A DNA stretch of 64,000 nt from Selaginella tamariscina (GCA_003024785.1 PUQB01000851.1:1-64000); one strand, 5' to 3'. Positions 1 through 12,359 are shown, counted from the stretch's first letter. Made by a program: numbers and translations. The notes: generated by a model from the sequence alone, not told the origin.

Positions 1-480
1 GGAGATGGGTGCACTTGTGGGGATTTGGTCATGCATGCAGATTCACAACTTACACCGTGTTGAATTTGCTTAAGAAACATTGTAGTGTTGCAGAAGAGGT
101 GATTCGTAAAGATTGGATTTTTGACCAGCGAATATGTTATAAACCTCTCGAATTTCACAATATAAAAAGGAAAGCAAGCCATACTTCTTCAAGAATGAAA
201 GATTAATTGGGCTTCATGGGGAGATCAGTCAGTTAAGGATAATGAAGAACGCACATATCTTAGTGGTAGACGACTCTCCTCAGAAGGCTATGCTCAACCA
301 AAACATTGCTTGTATCATCCAATCACTTTCGACCATATTCTGATACCATACATGGATGAGCTAGTGAACTACTTGGATACGTGCCTCAGAAAGAAGAATC
401 TCGAAAATTTTGTGAGCAGTATCCACCGTATCAAACATTTCCTGAAGCTTTTCTTTCTCGTGATTTTGAATTTTATAAAA
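1..480 (+). pseudogene. FCP1/NIF-type (HAD) protein phosphatase, C-terminal remnant
   Basis: The translation in three shifting frames resembles the C-terminal half of plant FCP1-like/NIF (CTD small phosphatase) proteins. It shows an LVGIWSCM stretch near 15-40 (compare the VWSS segment of the family), then a DQRICY stretch near 120-135, a KPYFF segment near 183, the HILVVDDSPQKAMLN block at 256-300 (compare LLDDSPYKALLNP) and a tail with YMDELVNYLD near 350-380. The family dephosphorylates serine in proteins such as the RNA polymerase II C-terminal domain. At least three frame changes (about 60, 150 and 330) are needed to follow the match, so it is a pseudogene or error-rich. The N-terminal catalytic DxDx motif would lie before the window. 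Confidence 0.6.
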
Positions 481-1395
481 TGAAGGAGCAACCGGGCGCT
501 TTATAAATATTATTCTTAAGGAACGTCATTTTTAGATGAGCCTTTATGCAGACCTGGTCTTATCATCTTATGTATTAACAAGGATGGCAACTCCTAATTG
601 CATTCGTGAGAGTGTTAAGGTGGTGGCAACAACATCAAGATATTGACCAAAATGATTGAAATCCGGAGAGTGATGATTTAACAAAATAAGGAGATTTCTT
701 TGTATGATTAGGAGAAAGTATTTATAAATAAATTAACATGTTATAAGAAATGATTTCATTTGTAATTATGTTTGATAGTATTTTTATTATTGTAAACTAT
801 TTTTAGAAGAATAATATGAATATTCTAAGATATTTTAGGAATATTCCTTACTAAGTAAGGTTATTGAAGGATTAATTTTAATTAATTAATATTTAAGGCT
901 TAATTATATTAATTAAATATTAATTAATAATTAAAACTTAAGTATTAATTATAATTTATTTTATATTCCCATTTTCATGTATCATGCCCATTTTAGTTAC
1001 AAACGTGCATATTGAGAAGTCACACAATATATCAATAGAAACTTAAATACATAAAAGTAATTAGTAATTATAAATATTAATCTTATAAGTTTGGTAATAT
1101 TGAAAAGAACTCATGTACCTCCGTAAAGGAACCAACGTTCTGAGAACATATTACACCATATATATATATTGATGCTATTTGTGAATATAAATATAAATGT
1201 TTAAAATTTATTTCAGCCTTAAACTGTGTATGACAATATAAAAATTAAAATATATTAAAAATATCTTATGCTTTGTGTAGAGGGTTTAAATATATAATGC
1301 ACTACTGTTTATTTAAATAACGTGTTTAAGTTTTCTGTACGAAGGATGCACTTGCAATTATACGTTACATGTGTATAAAATTTTAAATTATAATC
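481..1395. other. AT-rich intergenic DNA, no gene seen
   Basis: The stretch is dominated by TTAATTAA-type AT-rich sequence with no coding pattern. It ends at the 5' LTR of the first gypsy element. I see no RNA gene or repeat array in it. Confidence 0.6.
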
Positions 1396-1556
1396 TGTAA
1401 GATCCACGTGTACGGCTGCATGTGCACATATTATTATTAGCGTAGTGGATTTTAATAGCTGTCGGATTGGATTCAATCTGGACCACTCGCTCTTGTATAT
1501 AAGTTAGGGTTTCTGAACTAATGGATATACACATTTCTATATTCCGAGCTCTCACA
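1396..1556 (+). repeat. 5' LTR of gypsy element 1
   Basis: It is 161 bp with TG...CA ends. Its copy at 6038-6198 differs at roughly 14 places by eye, many of them G-to-A or C-to-T, as in GCGTAGTGGA against GTGTAATGAA. Confidence 0.9.
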
Positions 1557-1575
1557 TTGGTGGAGATGAGGGCAC
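1557..1575 (+). promoter_or_regulatory. putative primer-binding site of gypsy element 1
   Basis: TTGGTGGAGA directly follows the 5' LTR, and the identical ten bases follow the 5' LTR of the second element at 47032. It is not the TGGTATCAGA initiator-Met tRNA site common in plant elements. TGGTGGAGA would pair with a tRNA 3' end reading TCTCCACCA. The tRNA is not identified. Confidence 0.55.
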
Positions 1576-1721
1576 CTCTAATTGTCCTACGGAGTGCTCG
1601 GATTTGTATCTTTTTATCAATTTTCTTTGTCTTCTTAGGTCTAGCTTTTCCATTGTCTAGATCTATTCCTTTCTTGTAGGATTTTCCTTTCTTCGTTCAT
1701 GAATCCACAAAAGGCAAATCC

Positions 1722-2620
1722 TTGTCTGTGGAGCAGTTACTCATGCAGTTGTTGGATGCCATGCGTATGCAACTGAACAATCATTCTCAGTTGATGGCAG
1801 CATTCACAGGTCCAGGGTACTCCTCCTACTCATGTTGCAAACCCCCGTGTCCGCCGGATTTCTTTCGCGGAAATCCTGGAGATGATGTGTACCATTGGTT
1901 TGACCACTTCATTGTGGTTGCCACATATCATTCGTGGGACGGTGCTCAGTGTTTGCGCGAGTTTCCTACTTGTCTTCAAGGGACGGCGTTGCAGTGGTAC
2001 AATGGTCTGGACGTTGTATCTTCAAACGTGCATTTGGGCATGCGGACGACTGTGATGATGCTTTTCAGCAGTTGCATCGTATTCGTCAGGAGCCATCTGA
2101 GTCGGTGATGCAGTTTGGTGTTCGCTTTCGAAGCCTTTTGCTGCGTGCAGAACCTAACATGTCGGAACGCATCAAGTTAGGTATGTTGTGGCCAGCACTT
2201 CGTCAAGACCTTGTGGGGCTTGTGCATGCACTAGCTCCAGTGACTCTTGACGATGCTTTGAGGCTGGCACAACGATATGAGTCGTCACCTCTCCCACTTG
2301 CGCTTCATGCTCTCGTTCCACTTCCATGTTGGGGATGGACCTGCTCCGATGGAGGTTGAGGCTGTTGCCGCTCGTGTACCAGCACAAGGTGGGGCCCGTG
2401 GACGAGGACGTGGACGTGCAGTTCGTTGTTGGGCGTGTGATGAGGTTGGACACACGTATCGGCGCTGTCAACGGTTTCCCGATTGCGTCCCCCATTTCCA
2501 GGATGGAGGCCATGGCGTCAACAACGTCCGGTTGGTGCTGCTGCAGTGGAAGGTTGTGATGCGGTGGATCTTCCGGGAAACGACGAATCGCACGAGTAGA
2601 GGAGGGTCCTCGTGCGAATA
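1722..2620 (+). pseudogene. gag of gypsy element 1 (frameshifted)
   Basis: The capsid-like reading starts near 1722. It includes an FRGNPGDDVYHWFDHF segment and continues in a second frame from about 1934 and a third from about 2330. A CCHC zinc knuckle with C-x2-C-x4-H-x4-C spacing (CWACDEVGHTYRRC) lies at about 2430-2472. At least two frame changes break the gene. Gag would form the virus-like particle and bind element RNA. Confidence 0.85.
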
Positions 2621-2689
2621 AATTAGTGACCCCTCCATCTTTCTTTCGGGAGTATCATCAAGGGGTTCACTCGGCACCAAATCATCCGG

Positions 2690-5600
2690 TTTTCACTTTT
2701 CAAGCTCGTTAATCACACGCCACGTCCTGTTTTCCTTTCAGTGTTGGTGTCCTTTATTTCTCAATCTGTTGCTACACGTTGCAGCCTTCATTTGCGTCGT
2801 GCGTAGAACCAGTCTTCATTCTGTACGGCAACGGACATACTCATGCTTGTTCGCGGATGAAGTGGACATTGTTGTTCGTGTGGATGATTGTGAGCTCGAG
2901 CTTCAATCTTTGCGGGTGGTGCCGAGTCAAGCTTTTCACCTTATTCTTGGTATGGATTGGTTAACTCGCAATCATGCCAAGTGTGACTTTGAAAAGTCTC
3001 CCCCTTGTTTGACTCTCCCTCGTCTTTCTTCCATTCCTCTTACTTCTATTCCACTTCGTCCATCTGCTTCCATCACTTTTGTCTCACCCTATTTCCAACC
3101 ATTTTCCCTTCATGCTCTTCCTTTTCTTCTCTGGATCCATCAGATGATCGTCGTGCTGTAGTTGTTGATCAACTCAAGAAGGAGTATGCTGATCTTTTCA
3201 ACTTCGACTTGTCATCTGGGGCCAAGATTGCGACACGCCACCCTATTCCAACTGGAGATGCTAGGCCAATCAAGGTACCTGTTCGGCGTCGGTCACCAAA
3301 GGAGCTCAAGATCTTACGAGCGAATGTCAAAGAGATGTTGGAGAAGGGTGTTATCCGGAAGTCTCGAAGTCCTTGGGCGTGCGAACCTCACCTTGTGACG
3401 AAGCCTGATGGGAGCGTTCGATTCTGCATTGACTATCGCCCATTAAATGAGGTAACCGTCTCAGATGTGTACCCACTTCCTCATACTGCAGACCTTTTGG
3501 ATCGACTGGGGGGAGCCGTTGGTTCACCAAGTTAGATCTCGCATCTGGATATTGGCAAGTTCCGATGGCTGACATGGACATTCCCAAGACTGCTTTTCGA
3601 AACCATTTGGCCTGTACGAGTTCTTGGTGATGCCTTTCGGTTTGAGCAATGCTCCAGCAACTTTCCAGTATGATGGACGAGGTTCTTTGCGACATGCCGG
3701 AGGTGACTGCCGATTTCATCGATGATGTTTTGATCCATTCGGATGGAACGTGGGAGGAGCATGTCGGTGATGTACGTAAGGTTTTGGATCGGCTGCGGGA
3801 AGTTGGTTTGAAGTTGAAGCCATCTAAGTGTATGTTTGGATCAAAGGACACCACTTATCTGGGTTATCGCATTTCACGTGAAGGTTTGCAAGTCGATCCT
3901 GACAAACTAGTTGCAGTTTTGAAGTTCCCTACGCCAAAGTGTGTGAATGATGTGCAACGCTTTCTTGGCAAGGTACAATATCTGGGTCGTTTTGTGGATC
4001 ATCTTTCAGATCGTACTGCACCGTTGCGCCGTTGTTGAAATCGTCAATGACTTCTTTTGTTTGGTCTAAGGATTGCAAGCAGGCATTTGCAGATCTCAAA
4101 GAGTTGTTGACGACTCCTCCAGTTTTGGCGTACCCGGATTACACCCGTCCTTTCATCTTGCGTGTAGATGCTTCTGACATCGGCCTCGGGGGCGTATTGA
4201 TGCAGGAGAGTACGAGTGTTCCTGGCCAACGACATCCCATTGCGTACATCAGCCGTACATTGCAGCCAGCAGAGGTGAATTACTCCACAGAAAAAGGAGT
4301 GTCTAGCAGCAGTTTGGGGTTTTGAGAAGCTCCATGCCTACTTGCATGGTTCGCGGACGTTGTTGGAAGGCGATCATGCAGCAGTCACTTCGTTGTTGAA
4401 GCGGAAGAATTTGATTGGGCGTACTGCTCGGTGGGCCTTGAAACTTCAAATTTACGACTTTGAAGTTGTTCATCGTCCAGGAGTTCCATGGCTGATGCTG
4501 ATGCTCTTTCTCGGGCTCCTCTTCCACCTTCTCTCTCTTCTGTTGCCCCAGAGGAACCAGTTGTTCCAGCTTCAGTGGACTTTTTGGATGAAGATTCCGT
4601 ACCATCAGCAGTTGCTGTGCTTACATTCAGTGTCCGCAGAATGCAGAGTTAGATTTGCCGTCTTTGGATGAGGTTCGGGAAGCTCAAAAGGTTGAGCCGT
4701 GGATTCGAAGGCTTCGTGATGGGTTTGAGAATCCTGCATCACTTGCTGATGACTTGCCTTTCAGGCATTTACATTCGCAGTATCGCCTTCAGGATGACCT
4801 TCTTTATTTTGTGGGGACTGATCCAGATGATCCTTTGCGGTTGGTGGTGCCTTCAATCTTCATTCCACGCTTCCTCCATGCTTACCATGACTCTCCTATT
4901 CTTGGCGGGCACATGGGACATCGTCGGGTGATGGAGAAGCTGCGCAGATCTTTCTATTGGCCGGAGTTGCGAGGAGATGTGATTCGGTATGTGCGTAGCT
5001 GTGTGTGGTGCCAAGCTCGCAATACTCCCCCATGTGCTTCGGAAGGACGGTTGGAGTCAATTGCAGTTTCTCGTCCGTTTGAATTGGTGGCATTTGATTT
5101 GATGGGACCTTTTCCGCGGTCAACTGCTGGTAACGAGTACGTTATTATTGCTTCTGATTACCTAACTCGTTGGGTAGAAGTTGGTGCTCTTGCTAGTGCG
5201 ACTGCTTCTGCTGTTGGTCAGTTTCTCCTGAATCGGGTCGTGTTTCAGCATTCTTGTCCGGAGCGAATTCTCTCGGATAATGGTCCCGCATTTATGGCTG
5301 AGGCATTTCATGTTTTGACATCTCGATTAGGGATACGCCACACTTTCACAAGTGCTTATCATCCTCAGACAGATGGTTTAGTGGAACGGCTCGTCAGAAC
5401 CTTCAAGGGGATGATCGCAAGTATATGAACTTTCAACATTCAGATTGGGATGGTTATCTGCCGTCTCTCCGATATGCTTATGTCACTGGAGTTCAAAGTT
5501 CCATTGGTACTTCCCCATATAAGCTCTTTATGGTCATGACCCGGTGTTGCCAACGGAGTTGGGTTTGCCTTCTCGGTTACCGCGAGCTGCTGATGCTAGG

Positions 5601-5990
5601 TCATGGGATCGGTATCTGACGAGCATTCTTCCATTGGTTCGTGCGGAGTCAGCAGAACACTTGGGCCGCGTACAAGTAGGACAACAACAACGTACAACTC
5701 GCATCATCGTCCTCCTGTAGTACAAGGTTGATGAACTGGTGTTGGTTCGTTTTCCCAAGCTTACGGTACGTGGTTTAGCTAAGAGTCTCCTTCCTCAGTG
5801 GAAAGGACCGTATCGAGTGCTAGGCAAGTAGGGCCACAGGTTTATGAGGTTCGGCACGACATTCAACCCGATCCTCCGAAGATTGTACATGTACAACGGT
5901 TGAAAGCATTTTGTGCAACGGGAACAAGTTGTGCCGCCTACAAATCCACCAGTGCCTCCTCCTGATGTTCCTCCAGATCCGGGCCCGTTT
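2690..5990 (+). pseudogene. pol of gypsy element 1: RT, RNase H, integrase (frameshifted)
   Basis: Reverse transcriptase signatures run from about 3280 to 3880, including WACEPHLVTKPDGS, FCIDYRPLN and the catalytic FIDDVLIH box near 3716 (FIDD in place of the usual YIDD). RNase H-like sequence with RVDASD is near 4165. The integrase zinc-binding region is near 4900-5020, the core carries FDLMGPF and LSDNGPAF at 5090-5300, and a C-terminal segment lies near 5740-5820. No protease DTG motif is readable in one frame around 2700-2850. The region changes frame repeatedly and cannot make a full polyprotein. Confidence 0.88.
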
Positions 5991-6018
5991 ACAAGAGAAC
6001 CCTAACCAACTTACACCC

Positions 6019-6037
6019 TTCCGAGAGGAGGAGATGA
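6019..6037 (+). promoter_or_regulatory. polypurine tract of gypsy element 1
   Basis: The purine-rich run around GAGAGGAGGAGATGA lies immediately before the 3' LTR, the expected place for plus-strand priming. The second element has a similar AGAGGGGAGGATA run. Confidence 0.75.
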
Positions 6038-6198
6038 TGTAAGATCCACGTGTACGGCTGCATGTGCACATATTATTATTAGTGTAATGAATTTTAATAG
6101 TCGTCGATTAGATTTAATATGGACCACTCGCTCTTGTATTAAGTTAGGGTTTCTGAACTAATGAATATACACATTTCTATATATTCCGAGCTCTCACA
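6038..6198 (+). repeat. 3' LTR of gypsy element 1
   Basis: This is the 161-bp partner of 1396-1556. It ends 166 bp before the subtilase start codon, so it is the nearest upstream element to that gene. Confidence 0.9.
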
Positions 6199-6363
6199 AA
6201 TAGTATAAACCAAACTATACTAACAATAACTAGATAATACTAATGATAAGGCATATACTTTACAATGGTAAATAAAATTCTATAATTATCTATTACATCA
6301 ACGATTTTGATGTGAGAATATTCGTACGGTATATATTGGAATAGAATTGATCCCAAATTAATT

Positions 6364-9267
6364 ATGTTTCGTGTCATCTTCTTCCTTTTTTTGGCCCAAG
6401 CGTGTTTTTGTCAAAACAGGTTGGTGAGTATTAAAGAAACATGATTTATATGTACTCTTTCTTGTTTTTGAGCAGCTTTACGTGGTGCATTTGGATGGCA
6501 GGCTTAAAGGAGAAACTCCTGAAGCTACTCACCAGCTAAACTATGGATTATTATTCAACTTCCTTGGAAGGTAAGATTGGTGTGAGTATATTGAGAGCAA
6601 CCTAAGGCTTGTGTATTTCCAGTGAAGATCTTGTCAAGGAATCGTTGGTATATAGTTACAAACATGGCTTTACGGGCTTTGCTGCCCGTCTATCAGCTCA
6701 ACAAGCAAAGAAATTGAATTGTAAGTGAGTGACAAGTCATATATAATTAATCTCTACAGGCTATGCCTTCTCAGGTAGTAATCTGTAGATTTTATTGCAG
6801 ATGTAGAGGGTGTTATTTCTGTTTCAAAGAAAAGCTGCTCAGGCTACATACTACGGAGTCGTGGACGTTCCTGGACGGACTCGTGCAAGGAAGGCATAGT
6901 CGTGTACCCGAGGAGTCAAATTAGCTGAAAACATCATCATCGGAGTTCTTGATTCCGGTAAACTACCAAAGTACTTAGTACAAGTATGTGCTTAACATGT
7001 GACTACATTTTAGGAATTTGGCCAGAGTCAAAGAGCTTTCACGACAATGGATTGGGCCCTATACCAAAACGTTGGAAGGGAAGTTGCAATGGCACTCTGG
7101 AGAATTGCAATAGGTGCGTGTTATGATTAATATTATTTACAAATCGTATACACTTCACACTTGCATCCGTGTGTTTAGGAAGATCGTAGGTGCCCGATTT
7201 TACCATAAAGGGTTCGAAGAGGACGGTGGACCTCTGTCAAGCTTCGGAGAGACATACTTCCTCTCTGCAAGGGATGAGAGTGGCCATGGTACTCATACAG
7301 CATCCATAGCTGCAGGTAGATACGTGAAAGTTAACAAGGGTATTGCCCAAGGTATAGCAAGAGGTGGTGCCCCACATGCAAGGATTGCAGTTTATAAGGT
7401 TTGCTGGATTTATGGGATGTGTTCCTCAGCGGACGTTCTAGCTGGCATTGACGATGCTATTGGGATGGGTGGACATCATTTCTGCATCCGTGGGCGCTGA
7501 TGCAGAAACTGAACCGGAGGTTTCTTTGAAAACCCTCTAGTGGTTGGTTCTTTCCATGCGATGCGTCACGGAATACTAATGTCAGCGTCCGCTGGAAATG
7601 ATGGACCTAATATCTCTAGTGTGGAAAATATTGCCCCCTGGATCCTCACAGTTGCTTCCACATCTATTGACAGAGATTTCCAAAGCAACATCATTTTGAG
7701 CAACCGTCTCCAAATCAAGGTATATTATATTGTTGTTTGTGATGCCTAAACCAGCTTTAAGTATTCGTATACACACACACAAGTCATATACTCTCAGTTA
7801 CAGAAATGCATGTGCGCATTGTTTAATGTTTAATCTCTAACAGGGTCTGGGAATGAATTTGCCACGTGACAGCAATTCAAGGTGGAAAGAGATTGTCATC
7901 CTGTCTAGCAGCAACACTTCTACCATAAGGTGGTCATTTCTGCAGTAATACTACATCCACACGTATATAATTATTAACTTAATTTTCTCTGCAGTGGCTG
8001 TGATGATGATACTCTGTTAAACTCTAAGTTGCATGGGAAGATTGTAGTGTGCCTAGGCCAACCACAGGATCTACACAAGATGAAGCACTTTGGTGTGGCT
8101 GGAGTTGTTGTAGTGGATGATGATCAAAAGAATCAAGTATTTCGTTTCGTCTTGCCTGTCACACAAATTGGAACCAGGGAAAGCACATTTCTTCTACGTT
8201 ACATGCAGGCTACTAAGTATGGAAATAAACACATATTGGAGGTTTAGGGTTTTCCTTTATGTTTATCTTCTCAGGAACTTAACAGCAAGGATCCTTCCCA
8301 CGAAAACCATCACCAACTCCAAGCCAGCTCCGACAGTTGCATGGAGCTCATCCAGGGGACCAAGTATTGTTTCTCCGGACATAATCAAAGTAAATTTTTA
8401 TATATATGTATAGCTTGATATATGTGACTTACATCTGTATAGCCTGATATTTCAGCTCCTGGAGTGAATATTCTTGCAGCGTTTCCTCCAATTTCAAATT
8501 TCCGAGATATATTATCTCTATCTGGAAACGTACACGAAGGCTACAACATCTTGAGCGGAACTTCTATGGCATGCCCGCATGCCACTGCAGTTGCTGCCAA
8601 CTTGAAAGCCAGATATCCTCACTGGAGTCCCTCCGCAATCAAGTCAGCTATCATGACAACTGGTAATTGACATCCTTACATACATGTATATATCTAATAA
8701 TACACTTGTGTATATACTGCAGCAAATACATCCGATAACAAAGGGAATCCGATTCAGATTTATTACTCCGGAACAGATGCAATCCCGTTTGATATGGGAT
8801 CTGGGAATCTGAACCCCGCAAAGGCTACGGACCCGGGATTGATCTATGACATTCAAGAGAAAGAATATTCGAGTTTTATTTGTCAGCTAGGAGCCCACAG
8901 TGATTTTGATGGAAAGAGCTGCACAAACGTGACTGACCATAAAGTGTACAACTTGAACTATCCCTCGATCTCAATCTCAAACCTCACCATGGGCGTCACT
9001 ACGTCTGTTGCGAGAAGGGTCACCAATGTCAGTCTCTCCAAGGGACGATGTATATATAAAGTCACTGTTGAGGCTCCTCATGATATAGAAGTCAAGGTCG
9101 TTCCAGACACGCTGGTGTTTCATTCGCAATATGAGACTAACAAGTTCACTGTGGAGTTTAAACCAGTTAAGGAACTATCTCAAGAAGAATACAAGTTTGG
9201 TTCCATTACATGGACTGATGGAGTCCGTAGTGTCCGAAGTCCATTGCACTTCACTGAATTAATTTGA
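6364..9267 (+). pseudogene. subtilisin-like serine protease (plant subtilase, SBT), frameshifted
   Basis: The start at 6364 gives a signal peptide (MFRVIFFLFLAQACFC). The inhibitor I9 prodomain follows on exons from about 6475 and 6618 (YVVHLDG, YSYKHGFTGFAARLS). The S8 domain shows the catalytic Asp in GVLDSGIWPES (split by an intron near 6960), His in [11 protein letters not shown] (about 7270-7300), the oxyanion-region Asn in SAGNDG (about 7590) and Ser in [11 protein letters not shown] (about 8555-8590). A fibronectin-III-like C-terminal domain ends at 9267. Introns are short with GT-AG ends. Frames break near 6830-6930 and again near 7467 and 7520, so the gene is probably inactive unless these are sequence errors. 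Plant subtilases are secreted and act in the apoplast. The catalytic residues themselves look intact. Confidence 0.85.
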
Positions 9268-10015
9268 CTTCACTTCTTTAAATTTCTTCTCTTTAAACAG
9301 AATGACTCCAAAGAAATTCCGCACACGTTTTGTTAATGTGTATAAACAAACGCTGTCCCTGATATGTTAAGACGCCCGGTGAGCAACACATACACACACA
9401 CACATGCGCACACACATAGATGTCTATATAATTTAACTTGGAAGTATGCAGCTCTCAGAAAGTGTCCGTATGTCCTTAGTGTCGTAAAAGGAACAGAATA
9501 CGACTCGCTTGTTTTAAACTTAGCATATACCGTAAACTGTATATATATTAATATTAATCATAGATAATGCGATCGTTTAAGATATGAAATGATATGCATA
9601 CATTTTGGAATGGAATTAAGTCAGTTATAATTACAATACAAACCATGTAAACATGATACGTCAGGGATTTCTCTACTGTAATTAAAATTAAACGTTTTGG
9701 TATTACTCATTGTATGTGGCAGTGTGTATATATGGTTTATCCAAGCAAAAACAACTTATGTCTTTTCTAATGATATCTAAATGATGTAGATACCCTGGAG
9801 AGTGGGTATATTCAATGGGCATATGCTTCAAATAAAGTTTTAATTATCTTATAGCACTACGATAAATAATTAAACTGTTCGTTGTCACGGAACTCTGTAG
9901 AAGTAAATATTAACCGGTAAAACAATATTCTACTGAAATATTTAAAGTTTAATTATGATAATAATTTACAGTTATAAAAGATTTGATTGATGTAGTTTAC
10001 AAAATTGTAACTAGT
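9268..10015. other. intergenic DNA after the subtilase
   Basis: The sequence is AT-rich with a short CA microsatellite near 9390-9418. No coding pattern or RNA gene is recognised. Confidence 0.5.
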
Positions 10016-10019
10016 TAAA

Positions 10020-10516
10020 ATTACTGGTGGCTGGATGTCTCCAATGCAAGAGATGACACGCTTATCTTTAGCAGCCTGTGCATATCCAAACCTGACCACC
10101 TGGAATTCGAACCTGTTTATATGAAATCTAATTAAAAAGCAGACACACACACATAGCACGCACGCACACACACAGTTGTACTCATTGCGTGCTTAATATT
10201 GATTGCATTAAGCAAGTTCAAGCACACACATACATATGCTTACCCACATCCCTCCGGGAGCTTAAGCTTCTGGCAGTTGAACCACGAATCACCGGTTTCC
10301 GCAATCACAGCGGTGTCCCTCAGCATTTCCTGTTTAGCAAAAGAATCAATATATACATACAGTTCATCTACACAAGACGTATTGTATCACAATGCATGCC
10401 ATTTCCTCAAAGCGCTGGCTCGTCTTAAGAGGAACGAGGCTGATTTCGAGAGCTGTGCCCCAATGCCATGGACGAGCCTCTCCGCATCAACATCCTCTTC
10501 AAGGACATTCAGGTTT

Positions 10517-10549
<33 letters not shown>

Positions 10550-11983
10550 CCTTCATGAGGACACACCCAAACGAAAAATTCCCACCGATGGTAACCCTCT
10601 CTGGCTGTACTATTATCTGTTTCTCCTTCTTGATAAGGAGGGAATATCCCACTGAGCTGTAGTCATTGAGCACGGGACCTATACGAATTTAGTATGTTGT
10701 GTGTGTGTCGTTACCTGCAACTAGATACGCATCTGCGGACTCGACTATCTCGCAGCAGAAGGGGCTGCTGACGGCTCCCCAGTAGGTACCAGTGAAGTAA
10801 GGATGGTTCTCTGGGAACTAGCCTTTCGCAGAAGGCATGACAGCAACGGGGTAGCCAGAAACGTCGGCAAGCCTGACGAATGCGTCCTGTGCTTTCGAGC
10901 AACGCATCTTGTTCCCTCCAACAAGAACAGGCTTCACTGCTCCGTTCAGCTGCCTTCACTTCCGCTTCCAAGCTCTGCAGGTTCGTAATCTTGCAAAAAG
11001 AATCTATTATACTCTTGACTATGTGTTCTTTCATGATGTGTGTAAGAGAGACAAGCCGTCGTATCTGCATGCATGCGACAAGACACGTAAACACACATAA
11101 TAGGAAGCAATGAAACCGGAAAGTTCAGAGGACAATGAAACACTGTCTCCCAAATATAGACAGGGACTTTGTAGGATTCTAAACAAACAAACGTGAGAAA
11201 ACAAACAACAAATTATATAATAACAACGCATATGTATATGTAAGTTGATGTAATATGTAGCGTACCTGGGGTTGAGAGCGTAAGAAACTGGCTCCTTGCT
11301 AAATGTGGATGAGGAAAGCCTGCCAAGTTGCAACAGACGCTGATATCACAGGCTTGCTCTCACGCAGCACAGTTGAAATGGCACCGTCAATGAGCTCGTG
11401 TGCATCACGTTCTGCACAACCACAAAACCCGTGAATCAAACCGCAAAAAAAACAACCCATATATATACTTTATATATCCCAAAGACTCGTCTTTACATAC
11501 AAAAACGAAAGAAACTGCCTATCAGTGCATCGAAACGAAACTTCCTAAGAGAGAAAAAACGAACAATCTACACTCACCTGAGCACAAGTGACAGTCTGAA
11601 TGTAAGGAAGCTCCTGGGGAGGCCGATAGTGTGATGAAGAATCCTGTTGGTGCCATAGTCGTTCGAGTTCGGCCCACCCACAATGCAGATCACAGGCAGA
11701 TTCTCCCTGTACGCACCGGCAGTCGCATTGAGCACGCTCAGACCGCCAACAGAACCGCACAAGCACCTACGCCCCGACATCGAGCGTACCCATCAGCTGC
11801 GTATCCCGCATTGAGCTCGTTACAGCAGCCGACCGGGCTGCTCGATGAGCTGATCGAGCAGAACCAGGTTGAAGTCCCCAGGAACAGCAAACACATCGCT
11901 CACACCGATCTCGACCAGTCTCCGAGCTATGTAGACGGATTGCATCGAGGATGGCTTCCCCCGACACTGTCCGACTCAACCAT
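10020..11983 (-). pseudogene. pyruvate decarboxylase (PDC) pseudogene, copy 1
   Basis: Read leftwards, the exons match plant PDC in order. Exon 1 (11983 to about 11575) carries VGGLSVLNATAGAY and VGGPNSNDYGTNRILHHT. Exon 2 (about 11400 to 11265) carries LIDGAISTVLRESKP. Exon 3 (about 10990 to 10725) carries KPVLVGGNKM, SGYPVAVMPSAKG and GTYWGAVSSPFC. Further exons are at 10340-10246 ([20 protein letters not shown]) and 10120-10020 (GYAQAAKDKRVISCIGD, part of the thiamine diphosphate-binding region). PDC converts pyruvate to acetaldehyde and CO2 in fermentation. Lesions include several frameshifts in exon 1, a TAG after PSAKG, an internal deletion in the 10120 exon, one exon on the opposite strand, and no C-terminus. 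It is clearly not functional. Confidence 0.88.
10392..10501 (+). pseudogene. inverted PDC exon inside copy 1
   Basis: The plus strand reads FLKALARLKRNEADFESC and then, after a one-base frame change, EPLRINILFKDIQ, ending at a CAG/GT donor. In plant PDC this exon precedes the [14 protein letters not shown] exon, but here it lies on the strand opposite to all its partners. It sits at the correct place in exon order, so a local inversion is the simplest explanation. Confidence 0.8.
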
Positions 11984-12230
11984 AGTTGAATCTAATGCAA
12001 ACAAGATCAAGATAAGGAAGAGGAAGAAGATTATCAGAAAGATTTCGTGAAAATCTCAAGATTATCAAAAAGATTAACGCGCATATATTACCTGACAGCG
12101 TGCGTGTGTGTGGAGGGGGGGAGTGTGTTTGGGACTAAAGAACTGTACACCTAACAGATACTCAACGATGGAATATTCCCATTTAAACCCATGGATTATC
12201 TACGGTTTAACGAAAATATCTAGGGATACT
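11347..12230 (-). repeat. left outer arm of the PDC inverted repeat
   Basis: The reverse complement matches 13497-14355 across PDC exon 1, its 5' flank and the first part of exon 2. Shared landmarks include the flank with TCAAGATTATC, the run around the GTGTGTGTGGAGGGG stretch, and the exon text. Small indels separate the arms. Confidence 0.85.
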
Positions 12231-12359
12231 CGTTCTTATGTAGAGCTCTACAGATAAACTCGTCAACTTACATAGGTTCTTGGTTTTGACTGGGATATTC
12301 TTGAATATGCAGTAAACACCTACACACTTGTTTAAAAGTTAAAAAAAATCTTATTTAAT

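Larger units (their letters stand above)
1396..6198 (+). mobile_element. Ty3/gypsy LTR retrotransposon 1, short-LTR family, decayed
   Basis: The 4.8-kb element has two 161-bp LTRs that begin TGTAAGAT and end CTCACA. Gag, reverse transcriptase, RNase H and integrase follow in that order, which is the Ty3/gypsy order, and no chromodomain is visible. The coding region is broken into many frames. Flanking bases are AATC on the left and AATA on the right, a possible 4-bp target duplication with one mismatch. It belongs to the same family as the element at 46828-51756: both share LTR ends, the TTGGTGGAGA segment after the 5' LTR, and closely similar Pol. It lies in the same orientation as the subtilase gene just downstream. 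Confidence 0.93.

Noticed and set aside
4303..4605. Minus-strand frames across the gypsy pol regions
   Set aside because: They lie antisense to conserved reverse transcriptase, RNase H or integrase sequence and show no domain of their own.
11631..12050. 139-codon plus-strand frame and its counterparts at 13668-14095 (minus)
   Set aside because: They are antisense shadows of PDC exon 1 in the two arms.
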